From assembly GCF_011297335.1 (NCBI RefSeq), contig NZ_JAAOTJ010000002.1:682001-746000 (forward strand): a stretch of DNA of 64,000 bases, in the 5' to 3' direction. How positions within the stretch are numbered: position 1 is the stretch's first letter; each line of letters opens with the position of its first letter. This DNA is from Catellatospora methionotrophica (GTDB taxonomy: Bacteria > Actinomycetota > Actinomycetes > Mycobacteriales > Micromonosporaceae). A program made the translations under genes and the position numbers. This document shows, one piece after another, positions 9,601-18,127 of this stretch. The notes under the pieces were generated by a model. It saw only the letters and a program-made list of their open reading frames with translations, had not been told where the DNA came from and made no database searches.

Positions 9601-12600
9601 GGGCTGACCACGGCGATGACCGTGACCGGCCCGGCCGTGCCCGGCGGCGCGCACAGCCAGGTGCGCACCCTGGACCCGGCGTGGGGTCTGGTGCTGGGCG
9701 GCACCGACGCAGGCGGGCAGACCACGACCGCGACCCGTGACGCGCTGGGGCGGCTCGGCAAGGTCTGGCTGCCCGGCCGTGCCGGCGCACCGCGACCCGA
9801 CCTGGAGTACGCCTACCAGTTCACCGAAAACAAGATCGTCGCGATCACCACCAGGACGCTGACCGCCAACGGCGGCGGGCAGCGGGTCAGCCACGAACTG
9901 TTCGACGGCCTGCTGCGCAGCAGGCAGAAGCAGGTCCCCGGGCCCGGTGGCAGCCGGCTCATCAGCGACAGCCTCTACGACAGCCGCGGCAACCTCGCCC
10001 GCACGTACGAGCCGTACGCCGCCGACGGCGCACCCGCCACGGACCTGCCCGACGACACCCTGCCGCCCCCGGTCGAGACCCAGCACGCCTACTCCTACGA
10101 CGGCCTCAACCGGGTCACCGTCGAACGCCTGCTCGCCGGCAACAACGACAGCCAGGAGCAGTGGCGCACCACGACCACGTACGGCGGCGGCTGGACGGCC
10201 GTCGACCCGCCCGAGGGCCAGCGCCCCACCCGGACCGACACCGACGCCCGCGGCCGTCGCACCGAGCTGCGCGAGTACCGCGGCTCGGCACCGACGGGGA
10301 CCTACGACGCGACCCGCTACGAGTACGACCTCGCCGACCGCATCAGCAAGATCACTGGTGCGGACGGCGCCGTGTGGACGTTCGCCCATGACCTGCGCGG
10401 ACGCCAGCGCACCCGGGTCGACCCCGACCGGGGCACCACCACGATGGCCTACGACGTACTCGACCAGCTGACCGAGTCCACCGACGCCCGTGGCCAGAAA
10501 CTCGTCCTCGGCTACGACGCCCTCGGCCGGGCGACCTCTATCCGCGAAGGTTCGCCGTCCGGCCCGCTGCGCACCTCCTACCTGTACGACACCGTGCGCC
10601 GCGGTCAGCTGACCTCGACCACCCGCTACGTCGACGGCAAGGCGTACGTCAACAGCGTCGTCGCCTACGACAACAACAACCGGCCCATCCAGTCGTCGAT
10701 CACCGTGCCCGACGCGCTCGGCGCGCTGGAGGACACCTACACGTTCGGCACCGCCTACAACTTCGACGGCACCGTACGCTCGACCAGCTTCCCCGAGGCG
10801 GGCGGCCTGCCGGCCGAGACCGTCGTGACGACCTACGACGACCTCGCCCGGCCGACCCGCCTCACCGGCAACCTGGGCTCCTATGTCACCGACACCAAGT
10901 ACTCGCCGACCGGCCAGCCGCTGCAGTACGAGCTGAGCACCGGCGCGAAGAAAGCCTGGCAGACGCTGACCTGGCAGTACGGCACCCAGCGGCTGGCGAC
11001 CTCGCGTACTGACCGCCAGGACGTCAGCGGCGTCGACCAGGACCTGACCTACCGCTACGACGCCGGCGGCAACATCAGGTCGATCCTGGACGTGTCCCGC
11101 TCCGGCACCGACAACCAGTGCCTGGCCTACGACTATGCCCAGCGCCTCACCGAGGCCTGGTCGCAGGGCGCCGCCACCTGCGCGGCGGCACCGTCGTCGG
11201 CCGCGCTCGGCGGACCGGCGCCCTACTGGCAGAGCTTCGGCTACGACGTGGCGGGCAACCGCACCGCCGAGACCCTGCACGGCACCGGCGGGCAGGCCGA
11301 CACCATCCGCTCCTACGCCAACACCGGCCACCGCCTCGACCGGGTCACCCAGACCGGCGCGGCAGGCACCCGCCAGGACGTCTTCGGCTACGACGCCGCA
11401 GGCAACACCACCACCCGCACCATCGGCGCCACCGCCTCCACCCTCACCTGGGACGCCGGCGGCGCACTGACGAAGGTCACCGAAGGAACCAAGACCACCG
11501 ACTACATCTACGACGCCGCCGGGACCAGGCTGGTGCGCCGCGACGCCACGGGCACCACGCTGTACCTGCCGGGCATGGAACTGCACCTGTCCGCAGGCGG
11601 GGCCACCGCAGCCAGCGGGACCCGCTACTACACCCACGGCGGCAAGACCGTCGCCGTACGCACCAGCAGCGGGGTGCAGCTGCGCACCGCCGACCACCAG
11701 AACACCGCCCAGTTGTCCATCGACGCCTCCACCCAGGCCCTGACCCAGCGCCGGTTCACGCCGTTCGGCGCGGCTCGGGGCACCCCCACGGGCACCTGGC
11801 TCGACGACAAGACGTTCGTCGGCGGCACCCGCGACGCCGCCACCGGCCTGACCCATCTCGGGGCCCGCGAGTACGACCCCGGGATCGGCAGGTTCATCTC
11901 CGCCGACCCGCTGCTGCTCGACGACCCGCAGCAGATGCAGGGCTACAGCTACGCCAACAACAACCCGGTGACCCTGTCCGACGCCACCGGCATGGCACCC
12001 TGCGGCGGCGGCGGGACGTGGCAGTACGCCCGCCACGGCGGCGATCCCGGCTGCGGCGGCTCCAACACCGACACGGGATCGGGCACCATCAACGGACCAG
12101 GCAGCGGGTCGTCGGGAAGTGGCCACTCCGGCAACGGATCTTCGGGCAGCGGCTCGGGTAACGGGGCATCCGGCAGCAGCGGCCACCACACCCCGGCGGT
12201 CGGCCCCTCGCATGCCTGCACCGGCTGGTGCGCGGTCAAGGATCGGATCGGCGACCGGCAGAGCCAGGTCCGCGGCACCGCGCCGCAACCGGCCACCGCA
12301 GGCATAGCCTGCGGCAACTACAACCCGCTGGCCTGCTTCAAGATCCCTGACTTCCAGCCCGACTTCCCCTGGCGCCCGACAGGGAAGGACTACCGGCAGT
12401 TCTTCCGCGGCATAGTCGAGAAGTGCAAGGAGGCAGTGGCCTGGTGCCCCATGATGGTCGAATATCTCGCGGCGCTCTTCATCCTGTTCGGCATGACCCT
12501 CGCCCCCTTCGTAGCCGGGTTCTGCATGACCGGCCTCGGCACAGCGGCCTGCATCATCGGCGGCATCATCGTCGGAGTTGCCCTCGCGATCCTCGTCGTC

Positions 12601-12711
12601 ATTCTCGTCGGCCACCGAATGTGGGACGAGTTCACTTCAAAAGGTGCTAAAGCGGAGAAGGAAGATAAACCCCGGAAGCCAGGCGATCCATTAGGCATGC
12701 TGCGGCGCTGA
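6697..12711 (+). CDS. Secreted RHS-repeat protein with a membrane-spanning variable C-terminus
   Basis: This is a 2004-residue exported protein of the SpvB/RHS type. AGGAGG lies five bases before this ATG, which is better placed than the TTG one codon earlier. A signal peptide covers about 1-28 (ATPARA). A SpvB-like N-terminal region (TRGELDPDLAISYSSSS) is followed by many YD repeats of the form YDALGRATS. The RHS core ends with YDPGIGRFISADP near residue 1730. After this the sequence is variable: a Gly/Ser linker (about 1785-1835), a Cys-containing stretch, and then about 60 hydrophobic residues (1918-1978) able to form two or three membrane segments with glycine-rich packing (GGIIVGVALAIL). 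The last 25 codons are unusually AT-rich and Lys/Glu-rich. By family logic this end would be the toxin; no immunity gene follows. Confidence 0.88.
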   Translation: MRTATSRLSLAVVANLIATMLVATPARAEDLSTGRPEVAGSSPAAVGRPAGVRARRFDPAASTRAPQAAWPKGTAITASGAAVVKVRERDAATRAAVDGVLFTVDAKAATRVRVDYARFAQAYGGSYGARLRLVRLPACVLDTPQLAACRTTTPVPAVHDGQASALTADLGTAGVTVLAAVAGTASDQGDYRATPLAPSATWAAGGSSGDFTWSYPMRVPPTRGELDPDLAISYSSSSIDGRTSGTNNQTSWVGEGFDLSVGYIERSYKSCADDGAPAVNGVKPGDLCWAYDNATVAWGGKGGELIRAADGTWRLRGDDGTRFERLTDTATGNGDNDGEYWKATTVDGTQYFFGRHRLPGWSAGKAQTNAAWTVPVFGNNSGEPCYDASGFGSSWCQQVWRWNLDYVVDTHGNAMTYRYTTETNLYGRNVSASADVAYVRGGQLERIEYGLRTSDLFAPAPARVVFDASERCLADTGFDCDPAKIGMSPDRWRDVPWDQNCTSSCTGAGKISPTFWSRKRLTAVNTQIRKPDGGYRDVDTWNLTHLWADADTDSSLLLGSIQQTGKAATPALTLPPVTFNHVQAPNRVDRIGDDIRPFIKYRLGAIYDESGGQLDVTYSTADCTQAGLPTPETNTRRCFPTYWQPPGRTAPILDWFHKYVVKQVIVSDRTARSPDMVTTYDYPEGAAWHFDDDDGLARIGQKTWSQWRGYGLVRVTTGGVNDPLTRDDYLYLRGMDGDRLNPTGGVKTVTVADGEGTSHPDHAALAGHLLKHTTYTGPSGTVHTKTVNTPWRQQTASRTRSWGTTTANLTGTATARTWTAMDGGNWRQTRVDQSFDTRTGLPTQIDDQGDTGTATDDRCTRLTYLANTATWLLDRRSRAETVAVRCASTPDRSRQLIADTRAWFDGGSFGATPTRGDVTRQEEVSTHDGTTAAYVATTRTGYDAYGRPATVTDAAGNIMTASYADDTSGLTTAMTVTGPAVPGGAHSQVRTLDPAWGLVLGGTDAGGQTTTATRDALGRLGKVWLPGRAGAPRPDLEYAYQFTENKIVAITTRTLTANGGGQRVSHELFDGLLRSRQKQVPGPGGSRLISDSLYDSRGNLARTYEPYAADGAPATDLPDDTLPPPVETQHAYSYDGLNRVTVERLLAGNNDSQEQWRTTTTYGGGWTAVDPPEGQRPTRTDTDARGRRTELREYRGSAPTGTYDATRYEYDLADRISKITGADGAVWTFAHDLRGRQRTRVDPDRGTTTMAYDVLDQLTESTDARGQKLVLGYDALGRATSIREGSPSGPLRTSYLYDTVRRGQLTSTTRYVDGKAYVNSVVAYDNNNRPIQSSITVPDALGALEDTYTFGTAYNFDGTVRSTSFPEAGGLPAETVVTTYDDLARPTRLTGNLGSYVTDTKYSPTGQPLQYELSTGAKKAWQTLTWQYGTQRLATSRTDRQDVSGVDQDLTYRYDAGGNIRSILDVSRSGTDNQCLAYDYAQRLTEAWSQGAATCAAAPSSAALGGPAPYWQSFGYDVAGNRTAETLHGTGGQADTIRSYANTGHRLDRVTQTGAAGTRQDVFGYDAAGNTTTRTIGATASTLTWDAGGALTKVTEGTKTTDYIYDAAGTRLVRRDATGTTLYLPGMELHLSAGGATAASGTRYYTHGGKTVAVRTSSGVQLRTADHQNTAQLSIDASTQALTQRRFTPFGAARGTPTGTWLDDKTFVGGTRDAATGLTHLGAREYDPGIGRFISADPLLLDDPQQMQGYSYANNNPVTLSDATGMAPCGGGGTWQYARHGGDPGCGGSNTDTGSGTINGPGSGSSGSGHSGNGSSGSGSGNGASGSSGHHTPAVGPSHACTGWCAVKDRIGDRQSQVRGTAPQPATAGIACGNYNPLACFKIPDFQPDFPWRPTGKDYRQFFRGIVEKCKEAVAWCPMMVEYLAALFILFGMTLAPFVAGFCMTGLGTAACIIGGIIVGVALAILVVILVGHRMWDEFTSKGAKAEKEDKPRKPGDPLGMLRR

Positions 12712-12723
12712 CCGCCGACGGCG

Positions 12724-12758
12724 GGTGGACGGTTCCGGAAGATCCGGAACCGTCCACC
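12724..12758. terminator. Bidirectional hairpin terminator
   Basis: A perfect 16-base-pair inverted repeat with a three-base loop (AGA) sits between the convergent RHS and response regulator genes, 12 bases after the RHS stop. It can serve both strands. Confidence 0.85.
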
Positions 12759-12779
12759 AGCTGCGCATCCGGCGACGGT

Positions 12780-13442
12780 TCAGCGGCTGCGCGGAGTGAC
12801 CAGGCCGGTCTCGTAGGCGAGCACGACTGCCTGCGCCCGGTTGATCAGACCGAGCTTGGTCATCACCCGGTTGAGGTGTGTCTTCGCGGTCGCCTCCGTG
12901 ATGACGAGCTCCGCGGCGATGTCGGCGTTGGACAGACCCCGGCCGACCAGTTGCAGCACCTCGCGTTCGCGGGCGGTCAACCCGTCCAGTTCCACCGGTG
13001 GCACCTGTTCCGACACCGTCGACCCGTACGCCTCGATCAGCCGTCGGGTCACCGACGGCGCGAACAGCATGTCCCCGGCGGCGACCACGTTCACCGCTGA
13101 CAGCAGCCGATCCGGTGGCGTGTCCTTGAGAAGGAAACCGCTCGCGCCGACCCGCAGCGCATGGTAGACGTACTCGTCGAAGTCGTAGGTGGTCAGCACG
13201 ATCACTTTCGGTGGTGTATCCCCGGCCTCGGCCAGGATCCGCCGCGTGGCCGCGATGCCGTCCAGGCCGGGCATCCTGATGTCCATCAGGATGACATCGG
13301 GCCGTGTCGCCAGCGCCACGGCGACGGCCTCCTCGCCGCTGCCGGCCTCACCGACCACCTCGACGCCCGGTGCGGCGCGCAGCAGCGCGACCAGCCCGGC
13401 CCGGATCAGGACCTGGTCGTCGACGACGTTCACTTCGATCAC
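12780..13442 (-). CDS. NarL/LuxR-family response regulator
   Basis: This is a DNA-binding regulator of 220 residues. The frame is open further upstream, but GTG at 13442 gives the standard start (IEVNVVDDQ) with GGGCGGG in front. The receiver domain has the acidic pair at residues 8-9, the phospho-accepting Asp54 (LMDIRMPGLDG), Thr in VLTTYD and Lys in FLLKDTPP. The LuxR-type helix-turn-helix covers about 148-205 (LTAREREVLQLVGRGLSN). No kinase is adjacent. The kinase at 1839-3029 is of the matching subfamily and on the same strand, so these two are probably partners separated by the LamG and RHS genes. Confidence 0.92.
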   Translation of the reverse strand: MIEVNVVDDQVLIRAGLVALLRAAPGVEVVGEAGSGEEAVAVALATRPDVILMDIRMPGLDGIAATRRILAEAGDTPPKVIVLTTYDFDEYVYHALRVGASGFLLKDTPPDRLLSAVNVVAAGDMLFAPSVTRRLIEAYGSTVSEQVPPVELDGLTAREREVLQLVGRGLSNADIAAELVITEATAKTHLNRVMTKLGLINRAQAVVLAYETGLVTPRSR

Positions 13443-13692
13443 GCCATGCCCGCCCTTTCGTGTACCGTCCTGAGGCTTGCGCAGAGCAGGGGTCAGCAAG
13501 GAACCTACACGTATTGAACGAATCCGAACTCCGCGCACAGCAGGGCAAAAGGCGAATAAGGACGCTGGCTAGTGGGCATGCCAGGTCCCCTGTGGGGCGA
13601 CCGCTGCCCACGCGATACGGCACCTGATGCCCGAAGGTCCATCAGGTGCCGATCGTCGACGCGCCTGTCGGCCGCCACGTTCTGGCCCGCGC

Positions 13693-14841
13693 CTACAGTG
13701 CGTACTCCGATGCCCGGAACGAGTTCAGGGCGTGACGGTACGCGCGGGTGTAGCCCTGCGCCGTGCGGGTGGCGCTGAAGGTGCGTACGACATGGGCACG
13801 GCAGTCGGCCGGGCTGAGCCGCGTCACCTCGCGCAGCGCCCCAGCAAGCTCGCGGGGATCGTCGCAGATCAGGCCGCTGACCCCGTGCCGGACCACCTCG
13901 GGCACCGCACCGGCGCGCAGCGCGACGACCGGCGTGCCGCACACCATCGCCTCGATCATGACCATGCCGAACGGCTCCTCCCACTGGATCGGGAACAGCA
14001 GGCAGCGGGCCCCGGCGAACAGTTCCCGCTTGAGCCGTGCGTCGGCCGGCCCGACGAACCGGTCGTTCGGGCCAAGCAACGGCTCGACCTGCTCGGCGAA
14101 GTAACGCCGCTCCGGCTCCTCGTTGATCTTCCCGGCGAGGATGATCGGCAGCCCGGCCTCCTGCGCGGCCAGCACCGCGGTGTGGGCACCCTTGTCCGGG
14201 CTGAACCGGCCCAGGAAAAGCGCGTAATCGCCCTTCTCCAGCTGGAACGGCCACTCGGCAGGGTCGAGCCCGTTGTACACCGTGTCGATCCAGTTCAGCT
14301 CCGGTGCGAGCTGACGCTGCCGCGCGCTGATCGCGATCAGCGGCAGATCGGAACCCAACGCCTGGTAGTACTCGCGCAGCTCGCCGTCGACCGGACCGTG
14401 CACGGTCGCCACGGTGGGCACGCCGAGCCGGGCGTACGCCGGAGCGTTGAGCGGCCCGGCGAACGTGTGGTCGTGAACCACGTCGACAGCGCCGTCGACG
14501 ATGAGCTCCTCGACCACGCGGCGCGCCTGCGCCGCGTAGATGATCTCAGGTCCGGGTTCGCCGAGCCGGTGCGCGACGGTGTCCTTCCACACTCCGCGGA
14601 ACGCAGCCCGGGTGCCGTTGCGTCCGGCGGCGACCAGCGTCACCTGGTGGCCGAGTGCCACCAGCGAGTCGCTGAGGCTGGCCAGCACCGTTTCGATGCC
14701 GCCGTAGCCCGAGGGCGGGATGTCGAAGTACGGCGGCGCCACCATCACGATCTTGAGTGGTCGGCTGTTCGCGTCGTCCGCGCCCGAGAACGCCGGTATG
14801 TCGATCGCAGGGGTGGTTATGCGCACGGGGGCGGTAGTCAT
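13693..14841 (-). CDS. Glycosyltransferase family 4
   Basis: This is a cytoplasmic GT-B glycosyltransferase of 382 residues, the usual length. After a short N-terminal extension, the first Rossmann domain begins at KIVMVAPPYFDIPPSGYGG, a glycine-rich acceptor loop typical of GT4. The second domain starts near YALFLGRFSPDKG. The nucleotide-sugar region contains PIQWEEPFGMVMIEAMVCGTP, with the conserved E-x7-E pattern (Glu in EEPFG and EAM). A sugar such as glucose or mannose is probably transferred to a small molecule, lipid or glycan. There is no operon partner to narrow this. The start is the first ATG. Confidence 0.88.
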   Translation of the reverse strand: MTTAPVRITTPAIDIPAFSGADDANSRPLKIVMVAPPYFDIPPSGYGGIETVLASLSDSLVALGHQVTLVAAGRNGTRAAFRGVWKDTVAHRLGEPGPEIIYAAQARRVVEELIVDGAVDVVHDHTFAGPLNAPAYARLGVPTVATVHGPVDGELREYYQALGSDLPLIAISARQRQLAPELNWIDTVYNGLDPAEWPFQLEKGDYALFLGRFSPDKGAHTAVLAAQEAGLPIILAGKINEEPERRYFAEQVEPLLGPNDRFVGPADARLKRELFAGARCLLFPIQWEEPFGMVMIEAMVCGTPVVALRAGAVPEVVRHGVSGLICDDPRELAGALREVTRLSPADCRAHVVRTFSATRTAQGYTRAYRHALNSFRASEYAL

Positions 14842-15003
14842 GGCAATGACATACCCATGCGGGGCGCCCGCTTCACCGATACCGAGAGTGATATTGCCCG
14901 CAACCTCGCCGACGTCCTGATGCTCGGCCGTTCGGTGTCATGGCACCCAACCCGTTCCGGCAAGGATGGCCTGGCCGGTGTGTGGGCTGGTGTCAGCGGT
15001 GAC

Positions 15004-15744
15004 CTACTCCCAGGTGAAATCGAAGGTGCCGGCATCCAGCAGGTCGATCAAATGCGTCACGCTGGGGGTCTGTTCGATTGCATCTTCCCAGCCCTCGCTG
15101 CCGAAGGCATCGACGAGCACAACGGGTGGATCATCGTGGCGGAGGTCCACGGCGAGGTGTTCGCGCGAGCCGTCCCCGCCGATGATCGCGATGCCTGGGT
15201 GTAGCTCGACGCTGTCTTCGCCCCACGCGTCGGCCAGTTCGACTCCTTCACGTGGTGTGTAGAGCCAGAGGTAGCGGCCACGAGGCAGCCAGCCGCGCCT
15301 GAACCATGCCGGGCGTTGCAGGTATCCGCGCCACGATGCGGGCAGGGCCTGAGCGTGACCGCTGGCGAACTCGTGGCTGCCCAGGGCCGCACGATAGTCG
15401 GCCTGTTCGATGACAGCGCCTACGGTGTGCTCGTTGAGGCCAGGGATCTCCGCCTCCGGTAGGCCGTAACCGATACCGCCTTCGTCTCCACGCCGGTACT
15501 GCAGACAGTGGTCGACGAAAGCGGACTGCACATCGAACGAGGTGACGTAGCCGACCCCGCCCGTCGCGGCCAGTGACTGTGCGATGCGTTCGGCCGACCT
15601 GCGTTCGGCGTATGCGTCGAAGCCTCGGCCCGGCGTGGACGCCGGCCAGGCCTTCCAGCCTGTCGCCGCCAGGACGTCATGTTCCGCCTGCGTCGCAGCC
15701 CGCCACAGCGTGATCGTGTCCTCGCGTCCTGGTGCTCGTTCCAT
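15004..15744 (-). CDS. Crystallin J1-like N-terminus fused to a SMI1/KNR4 (SUKH)-like domain
   Basis: This is a 246-residue cytoplasmic protein with two recognisable halves. Residues about 12-135 match the pattern of small actinomycete proteins often labelled ADP-ribosylation/crystallin J1 (LWRAATQAEHDVLAATGWKA, GYVTSFDVQ, LNEHTVGAVIE). Residues about 150-246 look like the C-terminal half of a SUKH/SMI1 domain (AIIGGDGSREHLAVDLR, PPVVLVDAFGSEGWEDA). SUKH proteins are often immunity proteins of polymorphic toxin systems. No toxin gene is adjacent; the RHS gene ends 2.3 kb away on the other strand. The exact function is unknown and the domain names rest on my pattern memory. Confidence 0.65.
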   Translation of the reverse strand: MERAPGREDTITLWRAATQAEHDVLAATGWKAWPASTPGRGFDAYAERRSAERIAQSLAATGGVGYVTSFDVQSAFVDHCLQYRRGDEGGIGYGLPEAEIPGLNEHTVGAVIEQADYRAALGSHEFASGHAQALPASWRGYLQRPAWFRRGWLPRGRYLWLYTPREGVELADAWGEDSVELHPGIAIIGGDGSREHLAVDLRHDDPPVVLVDAFGSEGWEDAIEQTPSVTHLIDLLDAGTFDFTWE

Positions 15745-15875
15745 ACCGGCACCTTATGCCGGTGCCGGCAGCACTGCCGAGAACTCGGATCCCCTCGCTT
15801 CTCCGGATCGCTCATACTCGATTCGACCACCTGCCGCACCGGGGTGACCTGGGCGGTTCGACCTTGGAGCGATGC

Positions 15876-16262
15876 ATGCGCGAGATCGTCAGTACGGCCG
15901 AAGCCCCCAGCTCGCCGTTGTACAGCCAGGCCGTGAAGGCAGGTGACATGGTTTACGTGTCAGGCCTGGTCGGCATCGACGTCGCCACCGGCGCGCTGGC
16001 CGGAGCGACGATTCAGGAGCAGACCCGGCAGGCCCTGGCCAACTGCCGCGCCGTCCTGCGGGCAGCCGGTGCGGCCTGGGATGACATCGTCGAGGTGGGC
16101 GTGCTGCTGGCCAGGCCGGACGACTTCGCCGGTATGAACGAGGAGTACGCGACCTGGTTCCCCGGCACGCCACCAACACGCTACGTCGCCAAACTCGGTG
16201 TCGAACTGCCCGGTGTCCTGGTGTCGATCCGGATGACCGCGTACACCCGCCAGACGGTATGA
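15876..16262 (+). CDS. RidA/YjgF-family protein
   Basis: This is a 128-residue protein of the RidA (YER057c/UK114) family, which forms trimers and hydrolyses reactive enamine/imine intermediates such as 2-aminoacrylate. The start MREIVSTAEAPSS has GGAG six bases upstream; the longer frame has no good start. Family features are SPLYSQAVKAGDMVYVSGLVG near the N-terminus, the QTRQALANCRAVLRAAGA helix and the C-terminal VSIRMTAYT strand holding the conserved substrate-binding Arg. It stands alone; the pathway served is not clear from context. Confidence 0.9.
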   Translation: MREIVSTAEAPSSPLYSQAVKAGDMVYVSGLVGIDVATGALAGATIQEQTRQALANCRAVLRAAGAAWDDIVEVGVLLARPDDFAGMNEEYATWFPGTPPTRYVAKLGVELPGVLVSIRMTAYTRQTV

Positions 16263-16456
16263 CGTGATCGCCTGCGCGGGTGTGCTCGCCGGACCTTGCA
16301 GCAACTCCGCCGCGGAAGGCGCCGGCTGTGCGGGAGTGGAGTACGCAGCACGAGCCGACGAAACCGACCCTCCCGTGCACGTGTTGAATGATTCGGCGAC
16401 CACCATGCGTGACCTGGGTGTTCCTGGGTTCCCGGCCGATGACGCAAGGGAACGGG

Positions 16457-17791
16457 GTGGCTGGGAAAGTGATCGCACACCATCTTCTGCCGTGGGCTGT
16501 GCGCGAACTGCCTTCGCCGTGGAACGACCTGACCCCGAAGCGGAAGCGGACACTGGAAGAGCTCCCGCACACCGCAGCGAATGAGCAGGCAGCCCTGGAT
16601 GCACTGGCCGCAGCATTGTCAGAGATGCGGCCGGCGTCGCCCGGCGGCCGGAGCGACGAATCTCGGGAACTTTACGACCGGTTCCGGGCGGAATGCGCGC
16701 ACCGGCTCGCGCAGGCGATGCCGACAGCCGACCTGCTCACCCGAGAAGGCATCATCGATGTACTTCGCGCATGGGCGGAGAACGCAGCCGGGTCATTGCC
16801 GGACTGGTGGATCGAGGAGCAGACGGACGGGATCCTCGCGACATGGGCCCGCTCCGTTCTGTCGCTCTGGGTCCATGACGTGCTGTGGTGGTTGAAGCAG
16901 GAGCCGCAAGACCAGCGGAGCATCGCGGCGGTGGCCGAGCGCTGCGTCCGCGCCGACCTGTCTGCTCAAGAGGCGGTGAACCTGCTCCATGCCCTCGGCG
17001 CGCCCCACGGCGAGCAGGCTCTGCTGCGCGTGGTGCAGGACGCCGGGGTGAGCGCACACCATCGCGCGTGGGCACGGGAGTGGCTCATCGCCATACGGCG
17101 GCGGGGCTACGAGAGCCGCGGACGGGAACAGGCGCACGGCGAGGAACCTTTGCTGCCTCCCGCTGTCCGAGAGCTGCCCTACGCGTGGGCGTCCGGCTTC
17201 CAGTGGCCGTCGGGTCTGCCGGAGACCGACGAGAACATCGCTCGCGCACGAGCGGTTCTGGAAGCGTGCCTGCCCGCCGAACCGGTCTCGGAACCCGCCC
17301 CTGCCCCCTCATGGGAAGGAGGCGAGGACGAGGAGCCGCCCGCGTGGCTCGAAGTCCGATCGGTCATGTCCCGTCTGATGCCGTACGCGCGGCAGGTGAC
17401 CCGCGAGCGCATGACCGAGGCGTTGCGGGAGTGCGCGCTGCTGGGCATACCCGGCAGTCCGCCGGACCCGGAGGGTGAGCTGGCGCAGCTGTTCGCCCGG
17501 CGGTGGGTGGCGTGGATCAGCTCCTGGATCGCGGGCGAGGTCTTCACCTGGCTCGGCATGCACGTCGACTGCCCCGTCGGTATCACCCCGTGGGCGATGG
17601 AACTCGCCGAGCGGTACGCGCACCATGGCGTGGCCGCGGGGCCGGCCGTAGCGATGCTGCGGTGGCACGACACCGTTCCCCGCGCCAGGGAGGCGCTCTG
17701 CCGTATCGCGGCCGACAATGCGTTGCCGCCCCGGGTACGGGAGTCAGCCTGCGCCGGGCTCAGCCGCTCCGAAGCCTGTGTGCAGGGATGA
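16457..17791 (+). CDS. Uncharacterised helical protein with internal duplication
   Basis: I do not recognise this 444-residue protein. It is soluble, rich in Trp and Ala, and predicted mainly helical. It contains two related units of about 200 residues: the first begins LLPWAVRELPSPW near residue 10, the second LLPPAVRELPYAW near 235. Both continue with an Ala-rich helix, a Glu/Pro stretch and a Trp-rich segment (LWVHDVLWWL in unit 1, WISSWIAGEVFTWLGMH in unit 2). The GTG start is chosen because AAGGGA lies five bases upstream and it falls just before the first unit; ATG at 16439 is possible. Neighbours give no hint of function. Confidence 0.65.
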   Translation: MAGKVIAHHLLPWAVRELPSPWNDLTPKRKRTLEELPHTAANEQAALDALAAALSEMRPASPGGRSDESRELYDRFRAECAHRLAQAMPTADLLTREGIIDVLRAWAENAAGSLPDWWIEEQTDGILATWARSVLSLWVHDVLWWLKQEPQDQRSIAAVAERCVRADLSAQEAVNLLHALGAPHGEQALLRVVQDAGVSAHHRAWAREWLIAIRRRGYESRGREQAHGEEPLLPPAVRELPYAWASGFQWPSGLPETDENIARARAVLEACLPAEPVSEPAPAPSWEGGEDEEPPAWLEVRSVMSRLMPYARQVTRERMTEALRECALLGIPGSPPDPEGELAQLFARRWVAWISSWIAGEVFTWLGMHVDCPVGITPWAMELAERYAHHGVAAGPAVAMLRWHDTVPRAREALCRIAADNALPPRVRESACAGLSRSEACVQG

Positions 17792-18127
17792 TGCTTCCGC
17801 CGTTCCGGTCGGCGTCGGCTGGGCCATCGTATCGGCGGCACCCTGGAGGTGGCCGCCCAGTCACCTCGGCCCGCGTGGCAGGCCTGTACGTCATCGCAGT
17901 GCCGTCCCTGCCCGATGTCGTGCCGACGTCGACGCCGTGTTCGGGTCCCTCGCCGACACCGCCGTGCTGACCTGGGCCCGAAGCTGCGGTGAGAGCGCCG
18001 GTGCCGCATCATGACACCGGGTGGCACGTCGATGCGTCGGGTGTTCCTCGATCATGGCGACGGTCAACGCTACAGACGTGACAGCTGCCCGGATGGGTGG
18101 TGTCTGCGGTGATGATCAGCTTCTACG
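17792..18127. other. Intergenic region without recognised gene
   Basis: I see no supported gene, RNA or repeat in these 336 bases between two rightward genes. Frames here have no start with a ribosome binding site and no recognisable product. Confidence 0.5.

Noticed and set aside
7876-12615. Open frame of 1579 codons on the minus strand opposite the RHS gene
   Set aside because: It is a GC-driven shadow: Gly/Val/Arg/Ala-rich, no domain, no signal, and the plus strand encodes clear RHS repeats in the same interval.
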